Shown: positions 46,688 to 55,800 of the stretch, piece by piece
Numbering within the stretch: the first letter of the stretch is position 1
Layout of the letters: the number at the start of each line of letters is the position of its first letter
DNA from: an uncultured Prevotellaceae bacterium
Lineage (GTDB): Bacteria; Bacteroidota; Bacteroidia; Bacteroidales; Muribaculaceae
NCBI GenBank assembly: GCA_947165675.1
Contig: CAMVBJ010000006.1
Coordinates: forward strand, 44,863-108,862
Length of the DNA: 64,000 nt
Direction of reading: 5' to 3'
Position numbers and translations under genes: made by a program
Notes under the pieces: model-generated
Databases searched by the model: none
The model's input: only the letters and a program-made list of their open reading frames with translations
Told to the model about the DNA's origin: nothing

Positions 46688-48457
46688 TTAATGAATGGAT
46701 TTGTCAAAATAGTGCGTGTGAAGCAGGTGATGTGCTTTTTCACCACAGGGCTCACCCAGGAAGTCCTTGTAGAGCTTCTGGATGTCGGGGTTCTCGTGAC
46801 TCTTGCGCAATGCCTTGCCCTCGTCCTCGCGGTAAACGGCTGCAGCACGTGCCTTGAGAATCTCGATGTTGCCGTGGTGGTAGGGCTGACCAGCGCCACC
46901 GATGCAACCACCGGGACATGCCATCACCTCAACCACATGGTAGTTGAGCTTGCCGGCACGCAGCAGTTCCATCACCTTGCGGGCATTGCTCAGGGTGTGA
47001 GCGATGCAGACCTTCAACTCAAAGCCGTTAAGGTCGATAGTGGCTTCCCTGATGCCTTCCAGACCACGCACTTCGGTAAACTCGAGGTGCGGCAGGGTCT
47101 TACCGGTGTGTACCTCATAGACTGTGCGCAGAGCAGCCTCCATCACGCCACCCGTGTTGGCAAAGATAGCACCAGCGCCAGTTGATTCGCCCAGGGGTGA
47201 ATCAAAGTCACTGTCAGGCAGGTTCGCAAAGTCGATGTTGGCACGCTTGATCAAGCGGCCCAGCTCGCGGGTCGAGATGCTGTAATCCACATCGGGATTG
47301 CCATCCACCTTGAACTCGTCACGACCGCACTCATACTTCTTGGCCAAACAGGGCATAATAGAAACAACAACAAGTTTCTCGCGGGGGATACCCATCTTCT
47401 CGGCCCAATATGTTTTCGCAACAGCACCAAACATCTGAGCGGGAGACTTGGCTGTTGAGGGATAATCCAACAGATCGGGGAACTCGTGCTCATAGAAATT
47501 CACCCAAGCAGGACAGCAAGAGGTCATAACAGGCAGTTTCACATCCTTGTCACCTGCAAGGAACTTGTTGAGGCGACCCAGGATCTCGTGACCTTCCTCC
47601 ATGATGGTAAGGTCGGCTGCGAAGTCAGTATCGAATACGTAATCAAATCCAAGGTCACGCAACGACGTGGCCAGCTTGCCAGTAACGATGGTACCAGGCT
47701 TCATGCCAAATTCCTCGCCAAGAGCAACACGCACTGCAGGTGCAGGCTGTGCAATCACCACCTTGTCGGGGTTGGTGAGATCGTCCATGAGTTGGTTGGT
47801 GTAGTCATGCTCAGTAAGGGCTCCAGTGGGACAAACGGCAACACACTGACCGCAATAGGTGCAGTTAGTGTCAGTGAACATCTGGTCAAATGTTGGAGCA
47901 ATGGTGGTGTTGAAACCACGACGGATAGCGCTGAGCACGCCTACTGATTGTACATTGTTGCAGACGCTCTCGCAACGGCGGCAGTAAACACACTTCTCCA
48001 TGTTGCGTGAGATAGCGGGAGTCAGCTCCTGTTTACGCTCACTCTGCTCTCCACCATTATAAGGCATCTTGCGGATGTTGAAGCGCATAACCAGTCGCTG
48101 CAACTCGCAATCGCTACACTTGGGGCAGGTCAAGCAATCGTTGGGGTGGTCGCTGAGCATAAGCTCGGCAACGGTCTTGCGGGCGCGGATAACGCGGGCG
48201 CTGTTAGTGTGTACCACCATACCTGGAGTCACGCGGGTTGCACAGGCAGGAGCCAGATTGCGACGGCCTTCAACCTCCACAACACAGAGGCGGCATGATG
48301 CGGGCATATTCTTGACACAGGTACCCTCAAGGTTGATGTGGCACAGCGTCGGGATGCTGATGCCCACCGTCTTGGCAGCGTCGAGCAGCATCGTGCCAGC
48401 AGGCACATTCACCTCATGTTTATCAATCGTCAGTGTGATCATATTCTTATCTTCCAT
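46688..48457 (-). CDS. hydA: HydA: catalytic [FeFe] hydrogenase subunit of the HydABC complex
   Basis: A 589-residue protein. It has an N-terminal plant-type [2Fe-2S] domain (CRLC with flanking Cys), then a His-ligated cluster (HPNDCLTCPKCSDC), then 2x[4Fe-4S] (CVYCRRCESVC and CTYCGQCVAVC). The H-cluster domain has TSCCPAW, MPCLAKKYECGR and ACPGGCIGGAG, and a small-subunit tail follows. All H-cluster ligands and the proton-relay Cys are present, as in prototype group A enzymes. It lacks the extra C-terminal [2Fe-2S] domain of Thermotoga HydA. It is expected to reduce protons (or oxidise H2) in a complex that couples ferredoxin and NAD(H). It starts 15 bases after hydB. Confidence 0.96.
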   Translation of the reverse strand: MEDKNMITLTIDKHEVNVPAGTMLLDAAKTVGISIPTLCHINLEGTCVKNMPASCRLCVVEVEGRRNLAPACATRVTPGMVVHTNSARVIRARKTVAELMLSDHPNDCLTCPKCSDCELQRLVMRFNIRKMPYNGGEQSERKQELTPAISRNMEKCVYCRRCESVCNNVQSVGVLSAIRRGFNTTIAPTFDQMFTDTNCTYCGQCVAVCPTGALTEHDYTNQLMDDLTNPDKVVIAQPAPAVRVALGEEFGMKPGTIVTGKLATSLRDLGFDYVFDTDFAADLTIMEEGHEILGRLNKFLAGDKDVKLPVMTSCCPAWVNFYEHEFPDLLDYPSTAKSPAQMFGAVAKTYWAEKMGIPREKLVVVSIMPCLAKKYECGRDEFKVDGNPDVDYSISTRELGRLIKRANIDFANLPDSDFDSPLGESTGAGAIFANTGGVMEAALRTVYEVHTGKTLPHLEFTEVRGLEGIREATIDLNGFELKVCIAHTLSNARKVMELLRAGKLNYHVVEVMACPGGCIGGAGQPYHHGNIEILKARAAAVYREDEGKALRKSHENPDIQKLYKDFLGEPCGEKAHHLLHTHYFDKSIH

Positions 48458-48472
48458 GATGCTATCGGGATT

Positions 48473-50380
48473 TTAGTAAATTGAAATCGCATCAAAGCGG
48501 CAGCTTGACTTACACATACCGCAGCGGATGCACTCATAGGGGTTAATAATGTGAGGCTTGCGCATGTCACCCATGATGGCATTGGCGGGACACTTGCGCT
48601 TGCAAGAGCCACAGCCTTTACACTTAGCAGGATCAATACTATAGGTCACCAGAGCCTTGCACTGCTTTGCACGGCACTTGTGTTGCTTAACATGCTCGAC
48701 ATATTCGTCCCAGAAGTTGTTGATAGTCGATAGCACAGGATTGGGGGACGTCTGTCCCAGGCCACACAGGGCGGTATCCTTGATGACCTCACTAAGCTCC
48801 TTCAGGTGCTCCAGGTCTTCCATGGTTCCATTACCCTCGGTAATGCGGGTCAGGATCTCAAGCAGTCGCTTGTTGCCGATGCGGCAGGGTGTACACTTAC
48901 CACAGCTCTCGTCAACAGTAAACTCCAAGTAGAACTTGGCCACACTGACCATACAGTCATCCTCGTCCATTACAATCATACCACCAGAGCCCATCATTGA
49001 ACCCGATGCGGCCAGGTGCTCATAGTCAATAGGAGTATCAAGGTGCTTAACAGTCAAGCAGCCACCCGAAGGACCACCTGTCTGAACAGCCTTGAACTGC
49101 TTGTCGTTCTTCACGCCACCACCGATATCGTAAATGATTTCACGCAGCGTGGTACCCATGGGAACCTCAATCAGGCCCACATTATTAATTTTACCGGCCA
49201 GAGCAAAGACCTTGGTACCCTTACTCTTCTCGGTTCCGATCGATGAGAACCAGTCTGCACCCTTAGTCAGGATGATAGGCACATTGGCCAGGGTCTCAAC
49301 GTTGTTCACGTTGGTGGGCTTCATATTATAACCAGCCTCGGCAGGGAAAGGAGGTTTCAGAGTGGGTTCACCACGCTTACCTTCCATCGAGTGGATAAGG
49401 GCGGTCTCCTCACCACAGACAAACGCACCAGCGCCGTAGCGGATCTCAATGTCAAAGTCGAAGTCAGTTCCAAGAATCTTCTTGCCAAGCAGACCATACT
49501 CGCGAGCCTGCAGAATGGCAACCTTCAAGCGGTGAACTGCAAGGGGATACTCTGCACGGATGTAGATAAGACCCTTGTGTGAATTGATGCAGTAACCGCA
49601 GACGGTCATTGCCTCAATCACCGAGTTGGGGTCACCCTCCATGATGGAGCGGTCCATGAATGCGCCAGGGTCACCCTCATCGGCATTGCATACTACAAAT
49701 TTCTCGTCAGCTTCATAACCACGGGCAAAGCCCCACTTCATGCCAGTGGGGAAGCCAGCGCCACCACGTCCGCGCAAGCCCGAAGCCTTGATGATATCAA
49801 TCACCTCCTCAGGGGTCTGGTTGAGCAGAGCATTGGCTATTGCCTGGTAACCGTCACGGGCAATGTACTCCTCGATGTTCTCGGGATCAATGAAACCGCA
49901 GTTGCGCAACGCGATACGCATCTGCTTGCGATAAAAGTCCATGTGCTTGCTGTCACTGACGGACTTTTGAGTTTTGGGATCCACATAGAGCAGGCGTTCC
50001 ACACGACGACCACCGATGATGTGTTCCTTGACAATCTCTGCCGCATCCTCAGGCTTCACCTGGGTATAGAAGGTATTGTCAGGAATGATTTTCACGATCG
50101 GGCCTTTCTCGCAGAATCCGAAGCAGCCGGTGGTGATAACATCCACCTTGTCGGCAATACCATTCTCCTCGAGAGCGGCCTTCAGGTTATCAACAATCTT
50201 GTGGCTGTTGGACGCCTTGCAACCAGTACCACCGCAGCACAACACTTGCAGGTGTTCAGCTCCTGATGCAAGACCACAACACTGCTCTGACGCGGAGTCA
50301 GAACTCTCCTCACGCAACGCTAACGCTTGTTGCGCACGCTTTCTCAAATTGTTTAGGTCGTTAATCGAAAGTATTTTCAC
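48473..50380 (-). CDS. hydB: HydB: NuoF-like FMN/NAD-binding subunit of the bifurcating-type hydrogenase
   Basis: A 635-residue protein. An N-terminal thioredoxin-like [2Fe-2S] domain (CCGGTGC and CFGFC) is followed by the NuoF core, with GLRGRGGAGFPTG (FMN/NAD site), ADEGDPGAFMDR and the [4Fe-4S] ESCGKCTPCR. The end is a 2x[4Fe-4S] ferredoxin domain (CKGCGSCKRKC and CIRCGMCKSSC). It takes electrons from NADH or gives them to NAD+. It starts with GTG and is the first gene of hydBAC. A TAATTTTA element lies at 50442-50449. Confidence 0.96.
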   Translation of the reverse strand: MKILSINDLNNLRKRAQQALALREESSDSASEQCCGLASGAEHLQVLCCGGTGCKASNSHKIVDNLKAALEENGIADKVDVITTGCFGFCEKGPIVKIIPDNTFYTQVKPEDAAEIVKEHIIGGRRVERLLYVDPKTQKSVSDSKHMDFYRKQMRIALRNCGFIDPENIEEYIARDGYQAIANALLNQTPEEVIDIIKASGLRGRGGAGFPTGMKWGFARGYEADEKFVVCNADEGDPGAFMDRSIMEGDPNSVIEAMTVCGYCINSHKGLIYIRAEYPLAVHRLKVAILQAREYGLLGKKILGTDFDFDIEIRYGAGAFVCGEETALIHSMEGKRGEPTLKPPFPAEAGYNMKPTNVNNVETLANVPIILTKGADWFSSIGTEKSKGTKVFALAGKINNVGLIEVPMGTTLREIIYDIGGGVKNDKQFKAVQTGGPSGGCLTVKHLDTPIDYEHLAASGSMMGSGGMIVMDEDDCMVSVAKFYLEFTVDESCGKCTPCRIGNKRLLEILTRITEGNGTMEDLEHLKELSEVIKDTALCGLGQTSPNPVLSTINNFWDEYVEHVKQHKCRAKQCKALVTYSIDPAKCKGCGSCKRKCPANAIMGDMRKPHIINPYECIRCGMCKSSCRFDAISIY

Positions 50381-50438
50381 TTTTGTAAAATGAATTAGTT
50401 ATTAGTTGGTGTAATAGGATTATGCTTGGTATTTCAGG

Positions 50439-50452
50439 GTGTAAAATTACAC
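50439..50452 (-). promoter_or_regulatory. Candidate hydB promoter inside GTGTAAAATTACAC
   Basis: On the hydB strand this gives TAATTTTA, one base from TAnnTTTG. The same 14-mer occurs upstream of dnaE. It lies about 60 bases before the hydB GTG. Confidence 0.3.
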
Positions 50453-50595
50453 TTATTTTTTAAATTAGCGAAATATTTCCACAAATATTTATTCTAAATG
50501 AGGCAAATAAGAGCAATTTAAGCATTTGCCAAACTGCAACCGGCGTTGACGGAAACCAACAAGTATAATTCATCACACAACGCCATTACATGAAA

Positions 50596-50626
50596 TTGCC
50601 GACATCCCATGGCGGGACGCCGGCAA
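50596..50626 (-). terminator. Hairpin terminator after rpsA
   Basis: TTGCCGGCGTCCC pairs with GGGATGTCGGCAA (two wobbles) around a 5-base loop on the minus strand, followed by TTTC. Confidence 0.6.
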
Positions 50627-50653
50627 CATTTCAGTTTGATTTTGATTGGGATT

Positions 50654-52456
50654 TTACTCCTCGGTCTTGCCTTCGTTCTTCTCAAGCTGAGCCTTGAGGG
50701 CGGCCAGGTCGGTAACGTCACCCAGTGTAGTCTTCTCTACCTGGGGAGCGGCGGGAGCGGCCTCGGCGGCGGGCTTGTTGGCAGCAGCCTGACGGCGTGC
50801 CTTGCGAGCCTCGTTGCGCTGCTCATCCTCAAAGATGCGGCTGTGAGACAGAATGATGTGCTTGCTGTCCTTGTTGAAGTCGATCACCTTGAACATCAAG
50901 GTCTCGCCCTGCTTAGCAGTGGTACCGTCTTCCTTGGTCAAGTGCTTGGGAGTTGCAAAGCCCTCAACGCCGTAGGGATCCAGACGGATCTGGCCACCAC
51001 GCTCAGTGAGCTCGCTGATGGTACCCTCGTGCACGCTGCCACGGGTGAAGATGGTCTCATAGGTCTCCCAAGGATTCTCCTCGAGCTGCTTGTGACCCAG
51101 GCTCAGACGACGGTTCTCCTTGTCGATGTCGAGAACGACAACGTCGATGGGAGCGTCAACCTTGGTAAACTCGCTCGGGTGCTTGATCTTCTTGGTCCAG
51201 GACAGGTCACTGATGTGAATCAGACCCTCAACGCCCTCTTCCATCTCAACAAAGATACCGAAGTTGGTGAAGTTGCGCACCTTGGCGGTGTGCTTCGAGC
51301 CAACGGGGTACTTCTCCTCGATGGTGTCCCAAGGATCATTGGTGAGCTGCTTAACGCCAAGCGACATCTTGCGGTCCTCGCGGTCCAGAGCCAGGATAAC
51401 GGCCTCGACCTCGTCGCCCACCTTCATGAAGTCCTGGGCGGGACGCAAGCGCTGTGACCAGCTCATCTCACTCACGTGAATCAGGCCCTCAACACCAGGA
51501 GCCACCTCAACGAATGCACCGTAGTCGTACATAACGACAACCTTACCCTTGATGTGGTCACCCACCTTGAGGTTGGGATCCAGAGCATCCCAAGGATGCG
51601 GCTGGAGCTGCTTCAGACCCAGAGCGATGCGGTTCTTCTCCTCATTGAAGTCGAGGATAACAACGTTCAGCTTCTGCTCGGGTTGAACAATATCGGCAGG
51701 ATTGTTTACGCGACCCCATGACAGGTCGGTAATGTGGATAAGACCATCCACGCCACCCAGATCGATGAACACACCGTAGTTGGTGATGTTCTTAACGGTA
51801 CCCTCGAGTACCTGACCCTTCTCGAGCTTGGACATGATCTCTTTCTTCTGCTGTTCGAGCTCGGCCTCGATGAGTGCCTTGTGGCTCACAACAACATTGC
51901 GGAAGTCCTGGTTGATCTTCACGATCTTGAACTCCATGGTCTTGTCAACGTAATCATCGTAGTTGCGGATGGGGCGTACGTCGATCTGCGAACCAGGCAG
52001 GAAGGCCTCGATGCCAAATACATCGACGATCATACCACCCTTGGTGCGGCACTTGATGTAACCCTTGATGATCTCGTTCTTCTCAAGCGCTTCGTTAACG
52101 CGATCCCAGCTCTTGGCCTGACGTGCACGCTTGTGCGACAGCACGAGCTGACCCTTCTTGTCCTCACGGTTCTCAACATACACTTCCACAGTGTCACCCA
52201 CCTTGAGGTCGGGGTTGTAACGGAATTCGCTAACGGGAATGATGCCGTCCGACTTGGCACCGATGTTAACCACTACCTCGCGCTTGTTAATCGAGATAAC
52301 AGTACCTTCGGTCACTTCGTTCTCCTGGAACTTGTTCAGGGAGTTGTCGTAGGTTTTTTCCAGTTCTTCAAAAGATTTGTCTCTTTTGGTCTCGCCTTTC
52401 TCATAGGCGTCCCAATCAAAATCGGCGATTGGAGAATTTTTTAATTCTTCGCTCAT
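50654..52456 (-). CDS. rpsA: 30S ribosomal protein S1
   Basis: A 600-residue protein with six repeated S1/OB modules. Each shows the G-x-V pattern, for example EGTVISINKREVVVNIGAKSDGIIP, EGTVKNITNYGVFIDLGGVDGLIH and KGKVVVMYDYGAFVEVAPGVEGLIH. The C-terminal tail is Ala-Pro-Glu rich (KPAAEAAPAAPQ). S1 binds mRNA at the ribosome; this matters in Bacteroidetes, which lack usable Shine-Dalgarno pairing. It has a good -33/-7 promoter at 52521-52551. The gene stands alone. Confidence 0.97.
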   Translation of the reverse strand: MSEELKNSPIADFDWDAYEKGETKRDKSFEELEKTYDNSLNKFQENEVTEGTVISINKREVVVNIGAKSDGIIPVSEFRYNPDLKVGDTVEVYVENREDKKGQLVLSHKRARQAKSWDRVNEALEKNEIIKGYIKCRTKGGMIVDVFGIEAFLPGSQIDVRPIRNYDDYVDKTMEFKIVKINQDFRNVVVSHKALIEAELEQQKKEIMSKLEKGQVLEGTVKNITNYGVFIDLGGVDGLIHITDLSWGRVNNPADIVQPEQKLNVVILDFNEEKNRIALGLKQLQPHPWDALDPNLKVGDHIKGKVVVMYDYGAFVEVAPGVEGLIHVSEMSWSQRLRPAQDFMKVGDEVEAVILALDREDRKMSLGVKQLTNDPWDTIEEKYPVGSKHTAKVRNFTNFGIFVEMEEGVEGLIHISDLSWTKKIKHPSEFTKVDAPIDVVVLDIDKENRRLSLGHKQLEENPWETYETIFTRGSVHEGTISELTERGGQIRLDPYGVEGFATPKHLTKEDGTTAKQGETLMFKVIDFNKDSKHIILSHSRIFEDEQRNEARKARRQAAANKPAAEAAPAAPQVEKTTLGDVTDLAALKAQLEKNEGKTEE

Positions 52457-52520
52457 TTAAAAAGTTAATAATAAGTTAGTTATACAGCCTTTTCGGACAC
52501 GTTCCCGAAAAGCGCGACTG

Positions 52521-52551
52521 CAAAGGTACAAATAATTTCCTGAATCACAAG
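52521..52551 (-). promoter_or_regulatory. rpsA promoter: CTTG, 19-base gap, TACCTTTG
   Basis: The plus strand shows CAAAGGTA (52521-52528) and CAAG (52548-52551), 19 bases apart. The leader is about 60 bases. Confidence 0.6.
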
Positions 52552-52575
52552 CAAAAACACCACGATTTTTCTAAA

Positions 52576-52668
52576 AAACAACTGATTTATCTGAAATGTC
52601 TGATGGCATCCGCCTTCTTGAAATAAACAACTGATTTATCTGAAATGTCTGATGGCATCCGCCTTCTT
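52576..52668. repeat. 44-bp direct repeat, two copies 5 bases apart
   Basis: AAACAACTGATTTATCTG and the following 26 bases are repeated exactly with a period of 49. They lie upstream of the rpsA promoter. Confidence 0.9.
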
Positions 52669-52679
52669 TAATTGGCAAT

Positions 52680-52709
52680 GATAAAGAAGTTGGCCCAAAC
52701 CCTGCGGAG
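52680..52709. repeat. Dispersed 30-bp repeat, copy B
   Basis: GATAAAGAAGTTGGCCCA followed by AACCCTGCGGAG. It matches 27 of 30 bases at 31491-31520. Confidence 0.7.
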
Positions 52710-52892
52710 AAAACTATATTAAGGCGGTTGGGTATCAAGAAAAATGAGTGACGTTTTCGAGATTAAGGCTCTACTAACGTCACTGCACCATTGTTTGATG
52801 TTTTGCCATCCGAGTCACATACGATTATCGAATGGACAGGAGATGCATCCATGTTCTTCCCTTCATTTTTGAACTAATTTAGCAAGGCAGAG

Positions 52893-55800
52893 CTATAGAG
52901 CAAGACGCAACCCAAAGAAGCTGGCCGTGGGCGACGGGTAGCTGCCGCTCCGGTCCGACACGCGGCAGAAACTGGCGTCGTCGTACCAACTGCCACCACG
53001 GAACACGCGGCCAGAGCCCGTAGCAGGCCCTGTCGGGTTTGTAGATGGCGAACTGCTATAGTAACTGCTACTGTACCTATCTTGACACCACTCCCAGACG
53101 TTGCCACTCATGTCGTACAAGCCCAATTCATTGGGAGCCATGATGCCAACGGGGTGAGTAGTACTGCCAGAATTACTTGTGTACCATGCCACATCATCAA
53201 TGGTGTTGCTGCCCGCATACTTGTAGCCCTGGCTAAGGTTGCCGCCGCGGGCGGCATATTCCCACTCGGCCTCGGTGGGCAGGCGGAAGGTCTTGCCCGT
53301 CATTTCATTCAACTTGGTGATAAAGGTCTGGCAATCATTCCATGAAACCTTCTCCACAGGACGGTTCAAGTCGCCCGAGAAATAACTCGGGTTACTGCCC
53401 ATCACGGCCTGCCACAATGCCTGGGTCACCTCAGTTTCGCCTATGCTGAACGACGACAACGTCACCTCATGGGCGGGCTTTTCATTATCGAGGGCGTCGC
53501 TGCCTTGCTCGGCGGTCGCCCCCATCGTGAACGTGCCTCCCTCAACACCAACCATCTTGAAGGAAACGCCATTAACTGTAAATGATTCATCTTGCACAGG
53601 AGTGATTTCTAATACGTCTACATCTATGGTCATCGTTGTCTGAGTTGCTACATCGGTAATTGTCAAGGTTGTTGTGCCTTCTTGTTTACCTGTTAATATG
53701 AGTTGGCGGCCTTTGATACGTGCAGTCACTATGCCATCACCGCCACTGACCGTGAAACTGCCACTGCCGTTCAAAATCTCGACGGTCTTCTCTGAGCCAA
53801 CCGTCATACTGACACTGCTTTGAGGCAAAGAAAATGGAGTATAGTCATTGATAGTAAGGGCAACGGATATCTGGGTAGTCTTGTCAGTAACAGTCAGTGT
53901 GGTTGTTCCTGCTTTCTTTCCTGTCAACTTAAGTTGACGACCACTGATCTGAGTCGTCACTATGCCATCCCCACCACTGACAGTGAAACTGCCACTACCA
54001 TTCATGATATCAATGGTAATCACATCGCCAACGAACATTGTCACATCTTCTTGAGACAACGTAAAGGAAATATATACATTGACCTGGAGCGTCATCGTTG
54101 TCTGTGTAGCCACATCGGTAATCGTCAGGGTTGTTGTGCCTTCCTGCTTACCCGTCAATATGAGTTGGTGGCCTTCGATTCGTGCAGTCACTATGCCATC
54201 TCCGCCACTGACAGTGAAACTGCCACTGCCGTTCAAAATCTCTACCGTCTTTTCTGAGCCAACCGTCAAAGTAATACTATTTTGCGACAGAGTGCCTGAT
54301 GTGAAACTGTCATAATCGGCGAGTGTGGTAATAAATTGATTTGCCGCACTCTTTAACTGGCTAAAGTCGTTGATCAACGAGGAACTGCTGTCCAGCACCA
54401 GCATCACGATGGCACTGGAGTAGATCGTTTGAACATTCACATCATCGATACTGCTCGGAGTGAACTCGCTATTGATCTGCCAATTATTGTAGTTAGATAC
54501 CCAATACCACTCCTGGATTTTATTCTTATTAATCTGTTCACTGGGGGTTCCTAACACAATGTTATCAAAGACATAGGTGATATAGACGCCATTCACCTCC
54601 TTGGGCATGATTGTCGTCCCGCTGCTACATGTCATGCCATGATAGGTGACATTGGTCAGACTGCGGTTCGCCAGGTTGAAAGTGCCCTCGATGTACTGTT
54701 GGGAATTGGCAACCGTGTTGCTGTTCACATCGTCAAAGGTGAAGCGGATGCGCGTGCCATTGCTGATGCCTGGAATCGTCAAGGTCAAGGTGTGGCTGTA
54801 AGTGTAACTGGACATCGATAAATTGTTGGCAATATCGTTGAATTTTGCCGTAACTTCATTGATGTTGTTGACCAGATAGACATTGTCCTCACTTGAGGCC
54901 AGAGACCTCAAGTTAGACATGAACATGTCATCGTCTGTCACATCGGTGCCCTTGAGGCCGATAGAATAAGCCTGTAACGGCAAGCCGTGAACCTTGGCAG
55001 AACCGATGCGGGATGCTAATGCCGAGGCATATTGTGAGTCTGACGTATATCCCTTATCGGTAAGCATGAGTGAGCCCTGGTCAAGACCGTCGGTAAAGGT
55101 CACGAGCACCACATTATTCAGGTTTTGGGGATATGGAGCCCTCACGAGCGAGTCGAGCGCGACACCTTCGGCATAATAGAGGATGGTACCATCCTGGGGT
55201 GCCAATGAATTGACAAAGCCCGTGAATGTGCCCTTGGTGCTGCGGTTCAACAGGGAGAAGCCCTTAGTGTAAAGTTGCTGATTAAAGCCGAGAATGCTCA
55301 TGTACAAGCCAGGCGTGACCGCATTGGTGCTAATCGGGGCTGCCGAAATCACAGTGATACGTATTGATGCCTGCTCGTGGGTAATATCGTCGGTTACAGT
55401 AACGACCGTTGAGCCAGGAATCACAGCGGTGAGCGATACCACACCATCGCTGAGTGTTGCGGTCACAACACTTGTGCTCTGCACCGAGTAATGGCCACTG
55501 CCATCCGTAACCGAGACAGACTGTTTGTCTCCAACAGTTAACTGCAACTTGCCTGTAGAAACGGCAAGCGGGTCAAAGGATGAGAGGTCATACATGGCCA
55601 GACGCAAACCCGTACGGCTGTTGCTACTGGACGGAGAACTGTAGTAACGGTAAGAGGTGCGGCAATAGGTCGCATCATGGTACCAACTGCCACCACGATA
55701 AACGCGATAAGAGCCCGTAGCGGGACCCGTGGGGTTGATTAGTGCATCGCTGGTGTAGTTGCCATACCAGTCCTCGCACCACTCATAAACGTTGCCCGAC

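Larger units (their letters stand above)
52457..52892. other. Gene-free region between rpsA and the large secreted protein
   Basis: It holds the rpsA promoter, a 44-bp tandem duplication (52576-52619 and 52625-52668) and one copy of the 30-bp dispersed repeat at 52680. No coding sequence is supported. Confidence 0.8.

Noticed and set aside
44132..50380. Tat-exported hydrogenases (because tatAC is nearby)
   Set aside because: None of the hydrogenase subunits has a twin-arginine signal or signal peptide; they look cytoplasmic.
50609..51457. 282-residue open frame on the plus strand inside rpsA
   Set aside because: It is antisense to a clearly real S1 gene and reads as repetitive Leu/Gly/Val sequence, typical of a shadow of repeated S1 modules.
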